A stretch of DNA of 64,000 bases from Desulfobulbaceae bacterium (GTDB taxonomy: Bacteria; Desulfobacterota; Desulfobulbia; Desulfobulbales; SURF-16): the NCBI GenBank assembly GCA_024637145.1, contig JAGXFQ010000015.1:1-64000 (forward strand), read 5' to 3'. Made by a program: the position numbers and the translations under genes. Below the pieces are notes generated by a model. That model was not told the origin of the DNA. It saw nothing but the letters and a program-made list of their open reading frames with translations, and ran no database searches. Of the stretch, positions 9,728 to 19,209 are shown piece after piece; the first letter of the stretch is position 1; each line of letters opens with the position of its first letter.

Positions 9728-10078
9728 ATGACTGAAAACATCACCCCCCAAATAATCCGTCTTGTTGCCTGGTTTGCCACGCCTGTGACCTACGGAGTCT
9801 TGCTCTTTCTCTTTTTCTTTCTCTTTGTCCGTCCTTTTTTTGCATATATCTTTAATCCGCAACGACTTGCCAGGAAAAAAATCATTGACGAGCAGAGGAA
9901 GAGGAAGGAGGCGGCCTTGGCACTTGCTGAGAATAAAGCTTTCGAAAATCTTCCCCTTGACCCGGATGATGATAACCCGCCCTTCATGACCGATGATCAG
10001 AAAATTGCCAAACCCAGCGTCCCAGATCCTGAGTCTGGCGGCAATATTGTCAAGAAATGGCTCCATTCGGACAAATAG
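9728..10078 (+). CDS. small single-span membrane protein of unknown function
   Basis: I do not recognise this family. The 116-residue product has one hydrophobic segment (about residues 13-38, ending in FLFFFLFVRPFFAYIF), then a basic stretch (RKKIIDEQRKRK) that places the C-terminal part in the cytosol, and an acidic tail rich in D and P. The ATG at 9728 is preferred to TTG at 9719. The reverse-strand frame of 234 codons over the same bases looks like an antisense shadow. It lies upstream of mgtE on the same strand, but mgtE has its own promoter. Confidence 0.6.
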   Translation: MTENITPQIIRLVAWFATPVTYGVLLFLFFFLFVRPFFAYIFNPQRLARKKIIDEQRKRKEAALALAENKAFENLPLDPDDDNPPFMTDDQKIAKPSVPDPESGGNIVKKWLHSDK

Positions 10079-10131
10079 ACCGTCAGACCAGGAACATAGG
10101 TGAGTAATTTCTTGATAAGATGGGGATTTCG

Positions 10132-10161
10132 TTGACGTGTTCAGATATTTGTCGCTATAGT
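10132..10161 (+). promoter_or_regulatory. sigma70-type promoter for mgtE
   Basis: TTGACG (10132-10137) and TATAGT (10156-10161) are separated by 18 bases. Transcription would begin near 10168, leaving a leader of about 35 bases, too short for an M-box riboswitch. Confidence 0.7.
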
Positions 10162-10202
10162 ATCTGATTTTCCCTAATCGTAAACTCAACATCCTGGCCG
10201 TG

Positions 10203-11588
10203 ATGAAAAACATAAAGAAAACAGAAATGATCGGCAAAGAGGGGATGGTTCTTCTTGATACCATTCGGCGTCTTAACAGGCGCAAGGCCAAAGATCGCCT
10301 TCAGAAAATCATTGAAAAGACACATCCTGCCGACATTGCATGGATTTTTCGTCATCTGACCCCTCATGAAAGAAGTAGTGTCTTCGGTGTTATTTCCCAC
10401 ACCTCCCAGGTCGGCGAGTTTCTCAGTGAACTTGATCGTACCTTTCTTCAGGAGCTCGTTATCAACCTTTCCCCCCTTTATCTGGCGGGAGTGGTGGAGG
10501 ACATGTCCCCTGATGACGCTGCCGATTTTCTTGAACATCTTCCTGACGATTTCGCCGCCCAGATTCGTAATCTCATGGGCCGAAAAGATCGGGAAGAGGT
10601 TGAAGATCTGCTGCAGTATGATTCTGACACTGCCGGTGGCCGGATGTCTCCGGACTTCCTGGCTCTTGATGAAGAGCTTAGTGTCGAAGAGGCCATTAAA
10701 TGGGTGCAGGAAAACAGTGAAGAACTGGAGATGGCCTTTTACCTCTACATCTCCCATGGGGATGAAGGCCAGCTTGCCGGTGTTCTTTCGTTGCGGGAGC
10801 TTCTCACCCATAAGCCTTACCGGCAGTTGAAAAATATCATGAATACCAATGTGATCTCCGTCACCACGGATACGGATCAGGAGGAGGTTGCCCATATTGT
10901 TTCCCGCTATAATATCCTGGCAGTCCCTGTTGTTGATTCCGCCTACAAGATGATGGGTATCATTACCGTTGATGATATTATTGATGTTATCCGGGAAGAG
11001 GCCACAGAGGATTTTCTGCAGCTGGCCGGTGCTGGTAAGGATCGTGAAATTCTCCTCAAATCCACCCTGGATAATGCCGTCACCAGGGCGCCCTGGCTTT
11101 TTGCCAGTTGGATCGGCGGTCTCATGGCTGTATTTATTATTAATTTCTTTCAAGACGAGTTGCAGGAAGTGCTTGCCCTGGCTGGATTCATCCCTATTAT
11201 TGTGGGCATGGGCGGTAATATCGGCACCCAGTCAAGCACCATTGTGGTGCGTGGTCTTGCCACCGGCCGCATTAACCTCAATGAACTTTCCAAGGTTGTG
11301 TTCAAGGAGGTGCGGGTAGGCGTCTTGCTGGGAACCCTCTATGGTATTATGCTGGGCGGAGTGGCCTTTTTCAGCTTTGCGGACAGCGGCAAACTCGGTC
11401 TGGTGGTTGGGCTTTCTGTGGTCTTTGCCATGACCTTGGCGGCAACAGTGGGCGCCTTTGTGCCCCTGGTCCTAAAGCGCCTGGATATTGATGCGGCAAT
11501 TGCCACCGGCCCTTTTGTGGCCACTTCCATCGATATCCTCGGCGTTTCCGCCTATTTTCTTATCGCCAAATTTTTCTTAAACATCTAG
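10203..11588 (+). CDS. mgtE: magnesium transporter MgtE
   Basis: The protein is 461 residues from the ATG (a GTG lies one codon earlier). It has the N-terminal MgtE superhelical domain (residues 20-130), a CBS pair (about 135-260, with MNTNVISVTTDTDQEEVAHI), and five membrane helices from about residue 285. The pore region shows PIIVGMGGNIGTQSSTIVVR, where the conserved Asn/Gly residues line the Mg2+ path. The cytosolic domains close the pore when Mg2+ is high, so regulation is at the protein level. A terminator at 11669-11699 follows. Confidence 0.95.
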   Translation: MKNIKKTEMIGKEGMVLLDTIRRLNRRKAKDRLQKIIEKTHPADIAWIFRHLTPHERSSVFGVISHTSQVGEFLSELDRTFLQELVINLSPLYLAGVVEDMSPDDAADFLEHLPDDFAAQIRNLMGRKDREEVEDLLQYDSDTAGGRMSPDFLALDEELSVEEAIKWVQENSEELEMAFYLYISHGDEGQLAGVLSLRELLTHKPYRQLKNIMNTNVISVTTDTDQEEVAHIVSRYNILAVPVVDSAYKMMGIITVDDIIDVIREEATEDFLQLAGAGKDREILLKSTLDNAVTRAPWLFASWIGGLMAVFIINFFQDELQEVLALAGFIPIIVGMGGNIGTQSSTIVVRGLATGRINLNELSKVVFKEVRVGVLLGTLYGIMLGGVAFFSFADSGKLGLVVGLSVVFAMTLAATVGAFVPLVLKRLDIDAAIATGPFVATSIDILGVSAYFLIAKFFLNI

Positions 11589-11668
11589 CGAACTTCTTTG
11601 AACAAGGGGCCACCCCGCGCCAGGGTGGGGCCGTAAAAGGCGGTTTCTCGGCCTGACAACGGCTGCAC

Positions 11669-11699
11669 GCAGGTGGTTACGGTACATCCTGCTTTTTTT
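11669..11699 (+). terminator. terminator after mgtE
   Basis: GCAGG and CCTGC form a short stem, extendable with a bulged base, followed by seven T. Another hairpin (CCACCC with GGGTGG) lies about 40 bases upstream. Both lie between mgtE and the protease gene. Confidence 0.65.
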
Positions 11700-11724
11700 A
11701 TGATTTATTAAGGTACCTTTTTAT

Positions 11725-12834
11725 ATGTCTTTGCGATCCGCACCGCCCTTTAAATCCTTTTTGTGGCTTATGGCCTTGCTGGCCCTGATCTGGCTTTTTT
11801 TTGAGCAGCCCTTTCGCCTGCCCGTTAACGAGAATGCGACACCCCGGGCTATTACTCTCCGCGGTGAACTGGGCGGCAAAGAGCTTAACGCCATTGAACT
11901 CTTTCAGCAGGCCTCTCCCTCGGTGGTCAATATCACCTCTGTGGCCTTGCGACGTAACTTCTTCACCCTCAATGCCTATGAGATTCCCAAGGGCACAGGT
12001 TCAGGTTTTGTTTGGGATGAAAAAGGCAGAATTGTTACGAACTTTCACGTTATTGAAGATGCCTCACGGGTTCATGTTACCCTGGCCGATAACACGACCT
12101 GGAAAGCGGTTCTCGTGGGTGCTTCACCGGACAGGGACCTGGCTGTACTGCAGATTTCAGCACCTGCTTTCAGCCTCAAGCCAATCCCCCTTGGTGAATC
12201 AGGAAAACTCCTGGTGGGCCAGGATGTCTTTGCTATAGGGAACCCCTTTGGCCTGGATCATACCCTGACCTCGGGAATCGTCAGCGCCTTGGGGCGGGAA
12301 ATAACCGCTCTTACCGGTGAGACCATCACCGACATGATTCAGACAGACGCGGCAATTAATCCCGGTAATTCAGGGGGGCCCCTTCTTGACAGTGCCGGCC
12401 GTCTTGTCGGTGTTAATACGGCAATTTACAGCCCAAACGGTGGTAACTCAGGCATTGGTTTTGCCGTACCGGTTGACCAGGTCAATATGGTTGTACCGGA
12501 GCTGATCAAACACGGTAGACTTCTCAAACCCAGCCTGGGTATTACTGTAGCCAATGACCAACTCGTCCAGCGCCTGGGTATTGAAGGGGTCCTGCTCATT
12601 CGAATTCAGCCCGGCTCCACCGCCGAAAAGGCAGGACTCCGGGGGACCAATCAGGCGGACGGCGAGCTTGTCCTGGGGGATATTATTATCGGCATAAACG
12701 GTACGGCCATCAGGTCATCCAGCGATCTGGCCAAGGTTATGCGAGGACTCCAGATCGGCGAACAAGTCACCCTGAAGATCATCAGAGACAACGAGGAATT
12801 TCAGGTAAACCTTATTCTGGAGCCAATGGGTTAG
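11725..12834 (+). CDS. DegS-like trypsin-type serine protease with one PDZ domain
   Basis: The 369-residue protein has one N-terminal membrane anchor (residues 12-30) and a periplasmic S1C protease domain. The catalytic triad is readable: His in TNFHVIEDA, Asp in DRDLAVLQI, and Ser in NPGNSGGPLLD. A single C-terminal PDZ domain starts near residue 265 (SLGITVAND). The anchor plus single PDZ matches DegS rather than DegP; in enterobacteria DegS cleaves an anti-sigma factor, but no anti-sigma gene lies nearby. The stop is two bases before the start of the polyferredoxin gene, so the two are probably co-translated. Confidence 0.92.
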   Translation: MSLRSAPPFKSFLWLMALLALIWLFFEQPFRLPVNENATPRAITLRGELGGKELNAIELFQQASPSVVNITSVALRRNFFTLNAYEIPKGTGSGFVWDEKGRIVTNFHVIEDASRVHVTLADNTTWKAVLVGASPDRDLAVLQISAPAFSLKPIPLGESGKLLVGQDVFAIGNPFGLDHTLTSGIVSALGREITALTGETITDMIQTDAAINPGNSGGPLLDSAGRLVGVNTAIYSPNGGNSGIGFAVPVDQVNMVVPELIKHGRLLKPSLGITVANDQLVQRLGIEGVLLIRIQPGSTAEKAGLRGTNQADGELVLGDIIIGINGTAIRSSSDLAKVMRGLQIGEQVTLKIIRDNEEFQVNLILEPMG

Positions 12835-12836
12835 CC

Positions 12837-14195
12837 ATGAATTGGTGGAAAAAAGCCATAAAAAGCCTCATGGCCTTTGAGGATATGAAGGGACTTGATC
12901 TCTTTCGCGCCTTTCCCGGTATTCGCCGTTTTCTCGCGGCCCGCCACCATTATGCCCAGCTCCGTACCTTGAGTGATATCCTTTTCATTCTGGTGGTTAT
13001 TTCCGGTTTGTGGGGCCCTCAAGAGGCAAACCGCAACTTTGCCGTTTTTTTGACCTGGGGACTACTCTGGCCCTCCATTGTGCTTTCCTGGTTCTTCGTG
13101 GGCAGAATGTGGTGTGGAATTTGTCCCTTTCCAGGCCTGGGCGTTTTCTTACAGAAAAAAGGAGTCGCGCTTAATCTGCCTGTCCCGAGATTTTTGCAAA
13201 AATATGGCGTCTATATCTCGGTTTTCCTGCTGGCCTTTATTATCTGGGTGGAAATTGTCGCCGGCTTGAATACCTGGCCAGCCGGCACATCCTATCTGGT
13301 CCTCTCCATTGTGGTCGGTTCGGCGCTGCTGGCCATTTTGTTCCCGGGCCAGGCCTGGTGCCGTCATCTCTGCCCCCTGGGCCGCATCACCGGTGCTGCT
13401 GCCACCATGTCCATTACCGAGTTCAGGGCAGACCATGAAAAATGTAAGGGCTGCAAGACCCTGGCCTGTAAAAAAGGCAGTGCAGAGAAGCGCGGCTGCC
13501 CTGTTTACCTGGGGGCGGTTTCCGTAAATCATAATCTCCACTGTCTGGTATGCGGCCATTGCCTGCCCCTCTGTGACCGTGATTCTCCTCAGCTGCTCTT
13601 AAGAAACCCCTACAGTGAGCTCATCAAGAATCAGGGCAGGTATATCACCTGCACCTATATTGTGCCCTTTCTGATGGGATCGCAACTTGCCCGTTTTTTA
13701 CGGGAAAAGCCTTCTTACCGCTACTGGCAGGAGATGTCCAATCTGCCGGATTCCCTGACCTTCAGTCTCCTGCTAATTATCTGTTCTTTAGGGGTTATCT
13801 GGGTGATAAAGAGGGGGGCCAGTCTTTTCGGAGTGGCCAAGGATCCCATCTGCGGCCACCTGTCGCCCATGGTACCTATCTTGATCCCCCTGGCCTTTAC
13901 CGGCGAGCTGGTCTATCGAATGCGATTTTTTGCCAAGGGACTTGGTGATTTTCTGCCCACCATGGGCCGGCAATTCGGCATAATATTTTTAGAGAAACTG
14001 GCCTTTACTGTGCCGATTCTGCCGATTCATATCCTGTCGGCCTTTTTCATGCTGAATGGCGCCATTGCCGGCGGCTATATCCTCTGGCGCTTTACCATTG
14101 TCGAATTTGAAGAGTACATCACCATCAAGAGCTTTTTTGGGATAAATCTGCTCATCACCCTGCTGCTTATTATCTATCTCTGGTTTATCTTCTAG
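12837..14195 (+). CDS. membrane-bound 4Fe-4S polyferredoxin, NapH/NosR-like
   Basis: The 452-residue protein has several hydrophobic segments and Cys clusters characteristic of the NapH/NosR/CcoG-type family. CGICPFPG (about residue 86) and CRHLCPLG (about residue 179) are the membrane-proximal cysteine motifs. A loop at about 203-247 has CKGCKTLACKKG, a further Cys and CLVCGHCLPLCD, enough cysteines for 4Fe-4S clusters. A second set of helices follows. Such proteins carry electrons across or along the membrane, often from quinol. The donor and acceptor cannot be told; no reductase gene lies next to it. It is coupled to the protease gene upstream. Confidence 0.85.
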   Translation: MNWWKKAIKSLMAFEDMKGLDLFRAFPGIRRFLAARHHYAQLRTLSDILFILVVISGLWGPQEANRNFAVFLTWGLLWPSIVLSWFFVGRMWCGICPFPGLGVFLQKKGVALNLPVPRFLQKYGVYISVFLLAFIIWVEIVAGLNTWPAGTSYLVLSIVVGSALLAILFPGQAWCRHLCPLGRITGAAATMSITEFRADHEKCKGCKTLACKKGSAEKRGCPVYLGAVSVNHNLHCLVCGHCLPLCDRDSPQLLLRNPYSELIKNQGRYITCTYIVPFLMGSQLARFLREKPSYRYWQEMSNLPDSLTFSLLLIICSLGVIWVIKRGASLFGVAKDPICGHLSPMVPILIPLAFTGELVYRMRFFAKGLGDFLPTMGRQFGIIFLEKLAFTVPILPIHILSAFFMLNGAIAGGYILWRFTIVEFEEYITIKSFFGINLLITLLLIIYLWFIF

Positions 14196-14291
14196 CAGAT
14201 TGCTGAACAAAGGGCCTGGCCGTTTCTGCCGCTAAGACCCTGAGTGACGGGGAAGAGGGTTGAAGATCTTTTTCTGACCCGCAAGCCTCCT

Positions 14292-15389
14292 TTATGATTG
14301 CTCTGCAGTGGGAGATTGCTCTTCTGGCTGCCCCATCTTTCTCTTACCGGACATATATTCCTGCGATTTATCCCTGGCCAGTTGCCGCATGGTTTGGTCA
14401 TGGTCTGACTCATCCATGATTTCCATGCCCATGATCTCTTCAATAATATCCTCCAGGGAAATGACGCCGGTAAAACCGCCATATTCATCGACCACGCAAA
14501 AGAGATGCTGACGCCGCTCAAAAAAATCGAGCAACACCATATTCAAAGGGGCTGTTTCCGGGACAAAATGGACAGGCCTGGTAATGAGCTTGAGCTGCTG
14601 CTCTTCATCCCCTTCCACGGCGTGAAGAAGGACATCCTTTCGTAAAACAATGCCGATGATATCGTCCGGAGTATCTGAATAGACCGGCACACGACTGTGG
14701 AGATGCCAGTTGTCCCGTAACTGCCGGGCTTTTTTTATGGAGAGATTCTTGTCCAGGGTAAAGGCGACGGTTCGGGGGGTCATGACCTGGCGCACGGTTT
14801 TTTTGCGTAGTTCAATGATATTTTTAATAACGCCTTCCTGGTCCCGGTCTATCTCTCCTGATTTACGGCTTAAACCCGTGATGGCCAAAATCTCATCCGT
14901 GGAAACAAGGTCGCTCTCCTTGGCCCCGGGAATAAGGCGGGTGAAGGCGTGACAGATAAAGACAACGGGTTTTAAGACCGTCACCATCCAGGAAAGGGGA
15001 CGGGCGATAAATACCGACAGCGGTTTTGCATAGGTGACGCCAGCCGTTTTGGGCAGGATTTCAGAAAAGATCAGAATAATAAAGGTGAAGATAATGGAAA
15101 GAATGGTGATGCTCTTTTCATCGAAAACCGCAGCGGCAGCGGCCCCGGCAATGGCCGCCCCCATGGTATTGGCAACCGTGTTTAGGGTGAGAATGGCGAT
15201 GATGGGCTGGGTGATATCCTTCTTGAGGGCTTTAAGAATTTTGCCGGAACGGCGGCCCTGCTTAGTCAAAATCTCGATGTGGCTCATGGGAACAGAGTAA
15301 AGCACTGCCTCAAAAAGGGAACAAAGAGCTGAAATAAGAACTGCCAAGGAAACAGCAACAATAAGCTGGGTTACCACAATGATCTCCAC
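14292..15389 (-). CDS. CNNM/HlyC-CorC-type protein, DUF21 plus CBS domains
   Basis: The 365-residue protein has a DUF21 membrane domain with about four hydrophobic segments (residues 1-160) and a CBS pair (about 200-325, including RQVMTPRTVAF and VVDEYGGFTGVISLEDI). Members of this family take part in Mg2+ or other divalent-cation transport or regulation; it is often called hemolysin-like for historical reasons. The usual C-terminal CorC_HlyC transporter domain is missing or very short here. mgtE lies 2.7 kb away, which may reflect a shared theme but not an operon. Confidence 0.87.
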   Translation of the reverse strand: MEIIVVTQLIVAVSLAVLISALCSLFEAVLYSVPMSHIEILTKQGRRSGKILKALKKDITQPIIAILTLNTVANTMGAAIAGAAAAAVFDEKSITILSIIFTFIILIFSEILPKTAGVTYAKPLSVFIARPLSWMVTVLKPVVFICHAFTRLIPGAKESDLVSTDEILAITGLSRKSGEIDRDQEGVIKNIIELRKKTVRQVMTPRTVAFTLDKNLSIKKARQLRDNWHLHSRVPVYSDTPDDIIGIVLRKDVLLHAVEGDEEQQLKLITRPVHFVPETAPLNMVLLDFFERRQHLFCVVDEYGGFTGVISLEDIIEEIMGMEIMDESDHDQTMRQLARDKSQEYMSGKRKMGQPEEQSPTAEQS

Positions 15390-15611
15390 TTACTCTTTAA
15401 TTAAAAAAATACCCAGCCAAGGGTAAAAAAATTCTTTGGCGAGGCCACCTTGTTTACAGGATCTCTCTTGTCGAGTTTACTGAAAGAGAGAAGATGATCC
15501 AAGACTATTTATCAGTAACAACCTGCTTTTAAAACTATTTTTGCTCTCGGCCGCCAGACACCTGTTGTGGGGGTGTAAGGGGCAGGGAACTATCAAGATA
15601 AGGGAGAACCT

Positions 15612-17093
15612 ATGATTAACGTATCCAACAAGGAATTTGGCAAGTTCAGCGGCGACATCCTGGCTATCCTGGTGGCACCGCAGCCAGACGGCACTCTTTT
15701 GTCGGCAGAGCCGGCACTCCAGCCCTATCTGGCCAGAGCCACTGAATCTGGCGATTTTACCGGCAAGGCCGACCAGAGCCTGGTGATCTATCCGGGCCAG
15801 GAACTGGCCTATAAGCGCCTTCTCTTTGTGGGCCTTGGTGATGCGGCTAAGGGCTGCGAAGAGATACGCAAGGCGGGTGGCGTTATCGGCAAAAAGGCCT
15901 TGGATCTCAAGGCAGTTTCTCTGGCCGTGGTCTGGTCTGCTCTTAATCTGGGCATGAAGGAGATGGGGGAATGTCTGACTGAAGGTATTCTACTCGGCCA
16001 GTATTGTTTCAGGAAGTATAAAACCAGCCAGGATGAGGATGAAAAGGCTGTTTTTTTGAAGAAGATAACCTTATTCCCTCCCCACGCCGGGCCTGAATGC
16101 CGTAAAGGAGTACGTCTGGCTGAGGTGGCGGCCCGGGCGGGCAAGAGTGCCCGGGACATGGCCAATGAACCCGGGAGCCGCTTCACTGCCGATGATTTTG
16201 CCGTCTTCGCCCGAGGTCTAAGTAAAAAATTCCCCCTGAAATGTACGGTCCTTGCCTTGCGGGAGCTGCGGCGCCTGAAGATGGGGGGGCTTTTGGCGGT
16301 AAATCAGGGCTCAGAAAGAGAGCCTAAAATGATTATCCTTGAGTACCGGTGTCCACAAAAAGAGGCAGAAACCCTGCTCCTGGTGGGTAAGGGTCTCACC
16401 TTTGACTCCGGCGGTATCTCCCTGAAGCCGGGCGCCGGCATGGAGGATATGAAATATGACATGTGCGGGGGGGCCGCAGTTATGGCGGCCATGGCCGCGG
16501 TCGGCGAGGAAAAACCTGAGGGCATCAATGTTATTGCCATTATCCCCGCGACAGATAATATGCCGGGGCCGGCAGCTCTGAAACCGGGTGATATTATCAC
16601 CTCCTACAGCGGTAAAACGGTGGAGGTGGTTAATACCGATGCGGAGGGGCGTCTTATTTTGATGGATGCCCTGGCTTACGGGGTTGAAAAGTTTAAGCCC
16701 ACAGCCCTTGTTGACCTGGCCACCTTAACCGGGGCGGTGATTGTCGGGCTGGGTCATCATTATACGGGCCTGCTTGCCAATAATGACGTCCTGGCTGAGA
16801 AAATTATTGCAGCGGGTGAACAGAGTGGGGAGCCGGCCTGGCGCCTTCCCCTGGGCAAGGAGTATACCAAACAGCTCAAGTCTGAGGTGGCTGATCTGAA
16901 GAATGTCGGCGGCAAGACGGCCGGAACCATTACCGCGGCAGCCTTTCTGCAGGAATTTGTGGGTGATACCCCCTGGGTTCATCTTGATATTGCCGGAACC
17001 GCCTGGGAATTCACGGAGAAATCCTATATCCCCAAAGGCCCATCAGGTATAGGTGCCCGCACCCTGATCAACCTCATTCGTAACTGGTCGTAG
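15612..17093 (+). CDS. pepA: leucyl aminopeptidase, M17 family
   Basis: The 493-residue cytosolic metallopeptidase removes N-terminal residues from peptides. The signature NTDAEGRL near residue 340 carries metal ligands, and GKGLTFDSGGISLKPG near 258 contains the Lys and Asp of the two-metal site. The C-terminal catalytic domain is complete; the N-terminal part is more variable, as usual. An AAGGGAGAA ribosome site precedes the ATG. A terminator follows at 17125-17148. Confidence 0.97.
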   Translation: MINVSNKEFGKFSGDILAILVAPQPDGTLLSAEPALQPYLARATESGDFTGKADQSLVIYPGQELAYKRLLFVGLGDAAKGCEEIRKAGGVIGKKALDLKAVSLAVVWSALNLGMKEMGECLTEGILLGQYCFRKYKTSQDEDEKAVFLKKITLFPPHAGPECRKGVRLAEVAARAGKSARDMANEPGSRFTADDFAVFARGLSKKFPLKCTVLALRELRRLKMGGLLAVNQGSEREPKMIILEYRCPQKEAETLLLVGKGLTFDSGGISLKPGAGMEDMKYDMCGGAAVMAAMAAVGEEKPEGINVIAIIPATDNMPGPAALKPGDIITSYSGKTVEVVNTDAEGRLILMDALAYGVEKFKPTALVDLATLTGAVIVGLGHHYTGLLANNDVLAEKIIAAGEQSGEPAWRLPLGKEYTKQLKSEVADLKNVGGKTAGTITAAAFLQEFVGDTPWVHLDIAGTAWEFTEKSYIPKGPSGIGARTLINLIRNWS

Positions 17094-17124
17094 AGCCGGG
17101 CCGGATCTCCTGGCGCCTGGCGGG

Positions 17125-17148
17125 GCAGGGCGCCCCCTGCTTTTTTTT
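17125..17148 (+). terminator. terminator after pepA
   Basis: GCAGGG and CCCTGC pair around CGCC and are followed by eight T. It separates pepA from the convergent radical SAM gene. Confidence 0.85.
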
Positions 17149-17151
17149 GTA

Positions 17152-18027
17152 CTAAAGGGCTCGCAGCCATTCAGGCCGGAGGGGGTGTCTTCCTGCCAGG
17201 GCTGTGTCGATTTCAGCGATGATGCGCTCCTTATCCCTTGGCAATCGGCAATTTATGGCAAGATAATTAGAGGCATGATTAGCCTGGAACTGGCAGGGAC
17301 GCTGCACCTCGAGAGAGGAAAAAAGTTCGCGGAGCTCCAGGAGGATTGCCTCACTAGCAGGCAGCCTGAAGGCTCCGGTTTCAACCTGGCTGCCTAGGGG
17401 GGTATTTTCCATAACCATGAGAGTGAGGGCGGCAATCTGGTTGGGGCCCATGGCGGCCAGCACTTGGGCAGTTGCCCTGGCATGGGCGAGGGAATCTTGG
17501 ACACCGGCAATGCCGAGAAGAACCGTCACGGAGAGGAAAATGTCCTTTTGGCGTATTCGTTGGGCAGCCCTGATCATGGTAGCAGGATCAGCACCTTTGC
17601 GGATTCTTTGCAACACATCCTTGTCACCACTTTCCAGGCCCATGTAAACGCGATGGAGGCCAAGCTCTTTGAGCTCCTGCAATTGCTCTGCAGATTTGGA
17701 AAGAATAGCCTTGGCATTGGCATAGAGGCTGATCCGATTGACCCAGGGCATCTTCTCCTTTATCTTCTTAAAAAGCGAGACCAGGCGGCGTTGAGAGAGG
17801 ATGAGAACATCGCCGTCTGCCAGGAAAATCCTTTTTTGACCACGACAGAACCGGGAGGCAAAATCAATATCTTCCTCAACTATGGCTTCATCCTTGATTT
17901 CAAAGGGCACATCTTTGTAGGCCCCACAGAAAGTGCATTTATTATGGGAGCAGCCCACGGTCACCTGGAGAATGATGGAATGGGCTTCACTGGGGGGCCG
18001 AATAATATTATTTCCTTTGTAGTGCAT
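17152..18027 (-). CDS. radical SAM protein of unknown substrate
   Basis: The 291-residue protein is a radical SAM enzyme with the cluster motif CSHNKCTFC (residues 26-34), spaced CX4CX2C rather than the commoner CX3CX2C; the spacing is usual in its own family. MGLESGDKDVLQRIRKG near residue 128 is the typical SAM-binding strand. No extra substrate domain is obvious. It is a stand-alone gene, tail to tail with pepA and divergent from the M23 peptidase gene. No pathway is indicated by neighbours. Confidence 0.9.
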   Translation of the reverse strand: MHYKGNNIIRPPSEAHSIILQVTVGCSHNKCTFCGAYKDVPFEIKDEAIVEEDIDFASRFCRGQKRIFLADGDVLILSQRRLVSLFKKIKEKMPWVNRISLYANAKAILSKSAEQLQELKELGLHRVYMGLESGDKDVLQRIRKGADPATMIRAAQRIRQKDIFLSVTVLLGIAGVQDSLAHARATAQVLAAMGPNQIAALTLMVMENTPLGSQVETGAFRLPASEAILLELRELFSSLEVQRPCQFQANHASNYLAINCRLPRDKERIIAEIDTALAGRHPLRPEWLRAL

Positions 18028-18104
18028 AGGATGAATTTTGGTTAAAATAAGAACTGACAGATAGTCTGAAAAGAAGGGTCGGACGGACTAATAGCCCATT
18101 TACA

Positions 18105-18132
18105 TTGACAAACTAAATGAGAAAGTGATAAA
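18105..18132 (+). promoter_or_regulatory. sigma70-type promoter for M23 peptidase-bactofilin unit
   Basis: TTGACA (18105-18110) and GATAAA (18127-18132) are 16 bases apart. The leader would be about 100 bases to the ATG at 18238. Confidence 0.6.
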
Positions 18133-18237
18133 AAACGAGTAATTTTTTTTGTGAATTTTGTGCACAGAAAACTGCTCTCCGTGGAAAAATGTGCCTGTCG
18201 CTGCAAAAAAATTAAAAAAAGCATACCAGGGACCCCC

Positions 18238-19155
18238 ATGAAAAAGAGACTCCATATCGTTATCACTGGCGAAAGAGATGCCCCCAGATCCTATGTCATA
18301 GCCAAATCATCTCTCCTTACCTGGGGGCTTTCCTCATTGACCCTGGTGCTCCTATTGGCTTTTTTCTCCTTTCTCGGTCTCAAGCACTCCGCCCGCAATG
18401 GTCATCTTGAGGCCTCTTTAGATAAAACCAAGCAGGATCTGCAGGTCGCTCAGAAGTGGAATCAGGGCATTGAAAACCGTCTGGTAGGCCAAATTGCTAA
18501 AAAAGAGGCAGTTTTTCAAGGCATTCTTGATGATCTCAAGGTCAAGAATAGTGAGAGAGAGGAGCTCTTTAATACGGCTGTCCATGAGCTGAAAAACAGA
18601 AGTGCTATCTTTGACTCTATCCTGAAAAGTGTGGGCATTAAATCCCCCATTAAAGAAAATGCCAATCACAGCGGTGGTCCCTTTACCCCTCTGGCCGAGG
18701 ATTCTTACGAGGATCTCATCTTTAAGTTTGACCATTCCCTGGATATCATCAAATCCGTACCTCTCGGTGCCCCTGTCCTCGGCCCCATTACTTCCCTCTA
18801 TGGTCGGCGAATTGATCCCATTAACAATGAAGTCGCCTTTCACAGCGGCATTGATATCAGTAAAAAAGCTGGCGCTGAGATTATCTGCCCGGCACCAGGT
18901 AAGGTTATTGAAAGAGGATGCACAGAAGGTCTGGGTAATTATGTTGTCCTTCATCATGGCCAAGGATTTAAGACCCGCTATTTTCACATGCAAAAAAGCC
19001 TGGTTAAGAAGGGGGCCCAGCTAAAAAGGGGTGAGGTGATAGGCTTGGTTGGCAATACCGGCCGCAGCACCGGTTCTCATCTTCATTATGAAATCCTTCA
19101 TAATGACAAAAGCGTTAATCCCCTTAAGTTTGTCAGGGTTGGCCGTAACATGTGA
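18238..19155 (+). CDS. M23-family peptidoglycan endopeptidase
   Basis: The 305-residue protein has a short cytosolic start, one membrane anchor (about residues 22-44), a coiled-coil region (about 50-130) and a C-terminal LytM/M23 domain. Zinc ligands are visible: HSGIDI (His and Asp) and the HLH of TGSHLHYEIL, so it should be active. ATG at 18238 follows AGGGA at a good distance; an upstream GTG at 18151 would put 29 residues before the anchor and is less likely. The next gene is a bactofilin, 54 bases downstream. M23-bactofilin pairs are known from cell-shape systems, where the bactofilin positions the hydrolase. Confidence 0.92.
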   Translation: MKKRLHIVITGERDAPRSYVIAKSSLLTWGLSSLTLVLLLAFFSFLGLKHSARNGHLEASLDKTKQDLQVAQKWNQGIENRLVGQIAKKEAVFQGILDDLKVKNSEREELFNTAVHELKNRSAIFDSILKSVGIKSPIKENANHSGGPFTPLAEDSYEDLIFKFDHSLDIIKSVPLGAPVLGPITSLYGRRIDPINNEVAFHSGIDISKKAGAEIICPAPGKVIERGCTEGLGNYVVLHHGQGFKTRYFHMQKSLVKKGAQLKRGEVIGLVGNTGRSTGSHLHYEILHNDKSVNPLKFVRVGRNM

Positions 19156-19209
19156 TTTCCAGGATAGGTCTATTTTTTTAATGACCACAGGCGATCTCAA
19201 GGAGTTCCC

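Noticed and set aside
9587-10291. 234-codon minus-strand frame opposite the small membrane protein gene
   Set aside because: It overlaps the mgtE promoter and start, and its sequence lacks membrane or domain features; the plus frame is better though not certain.
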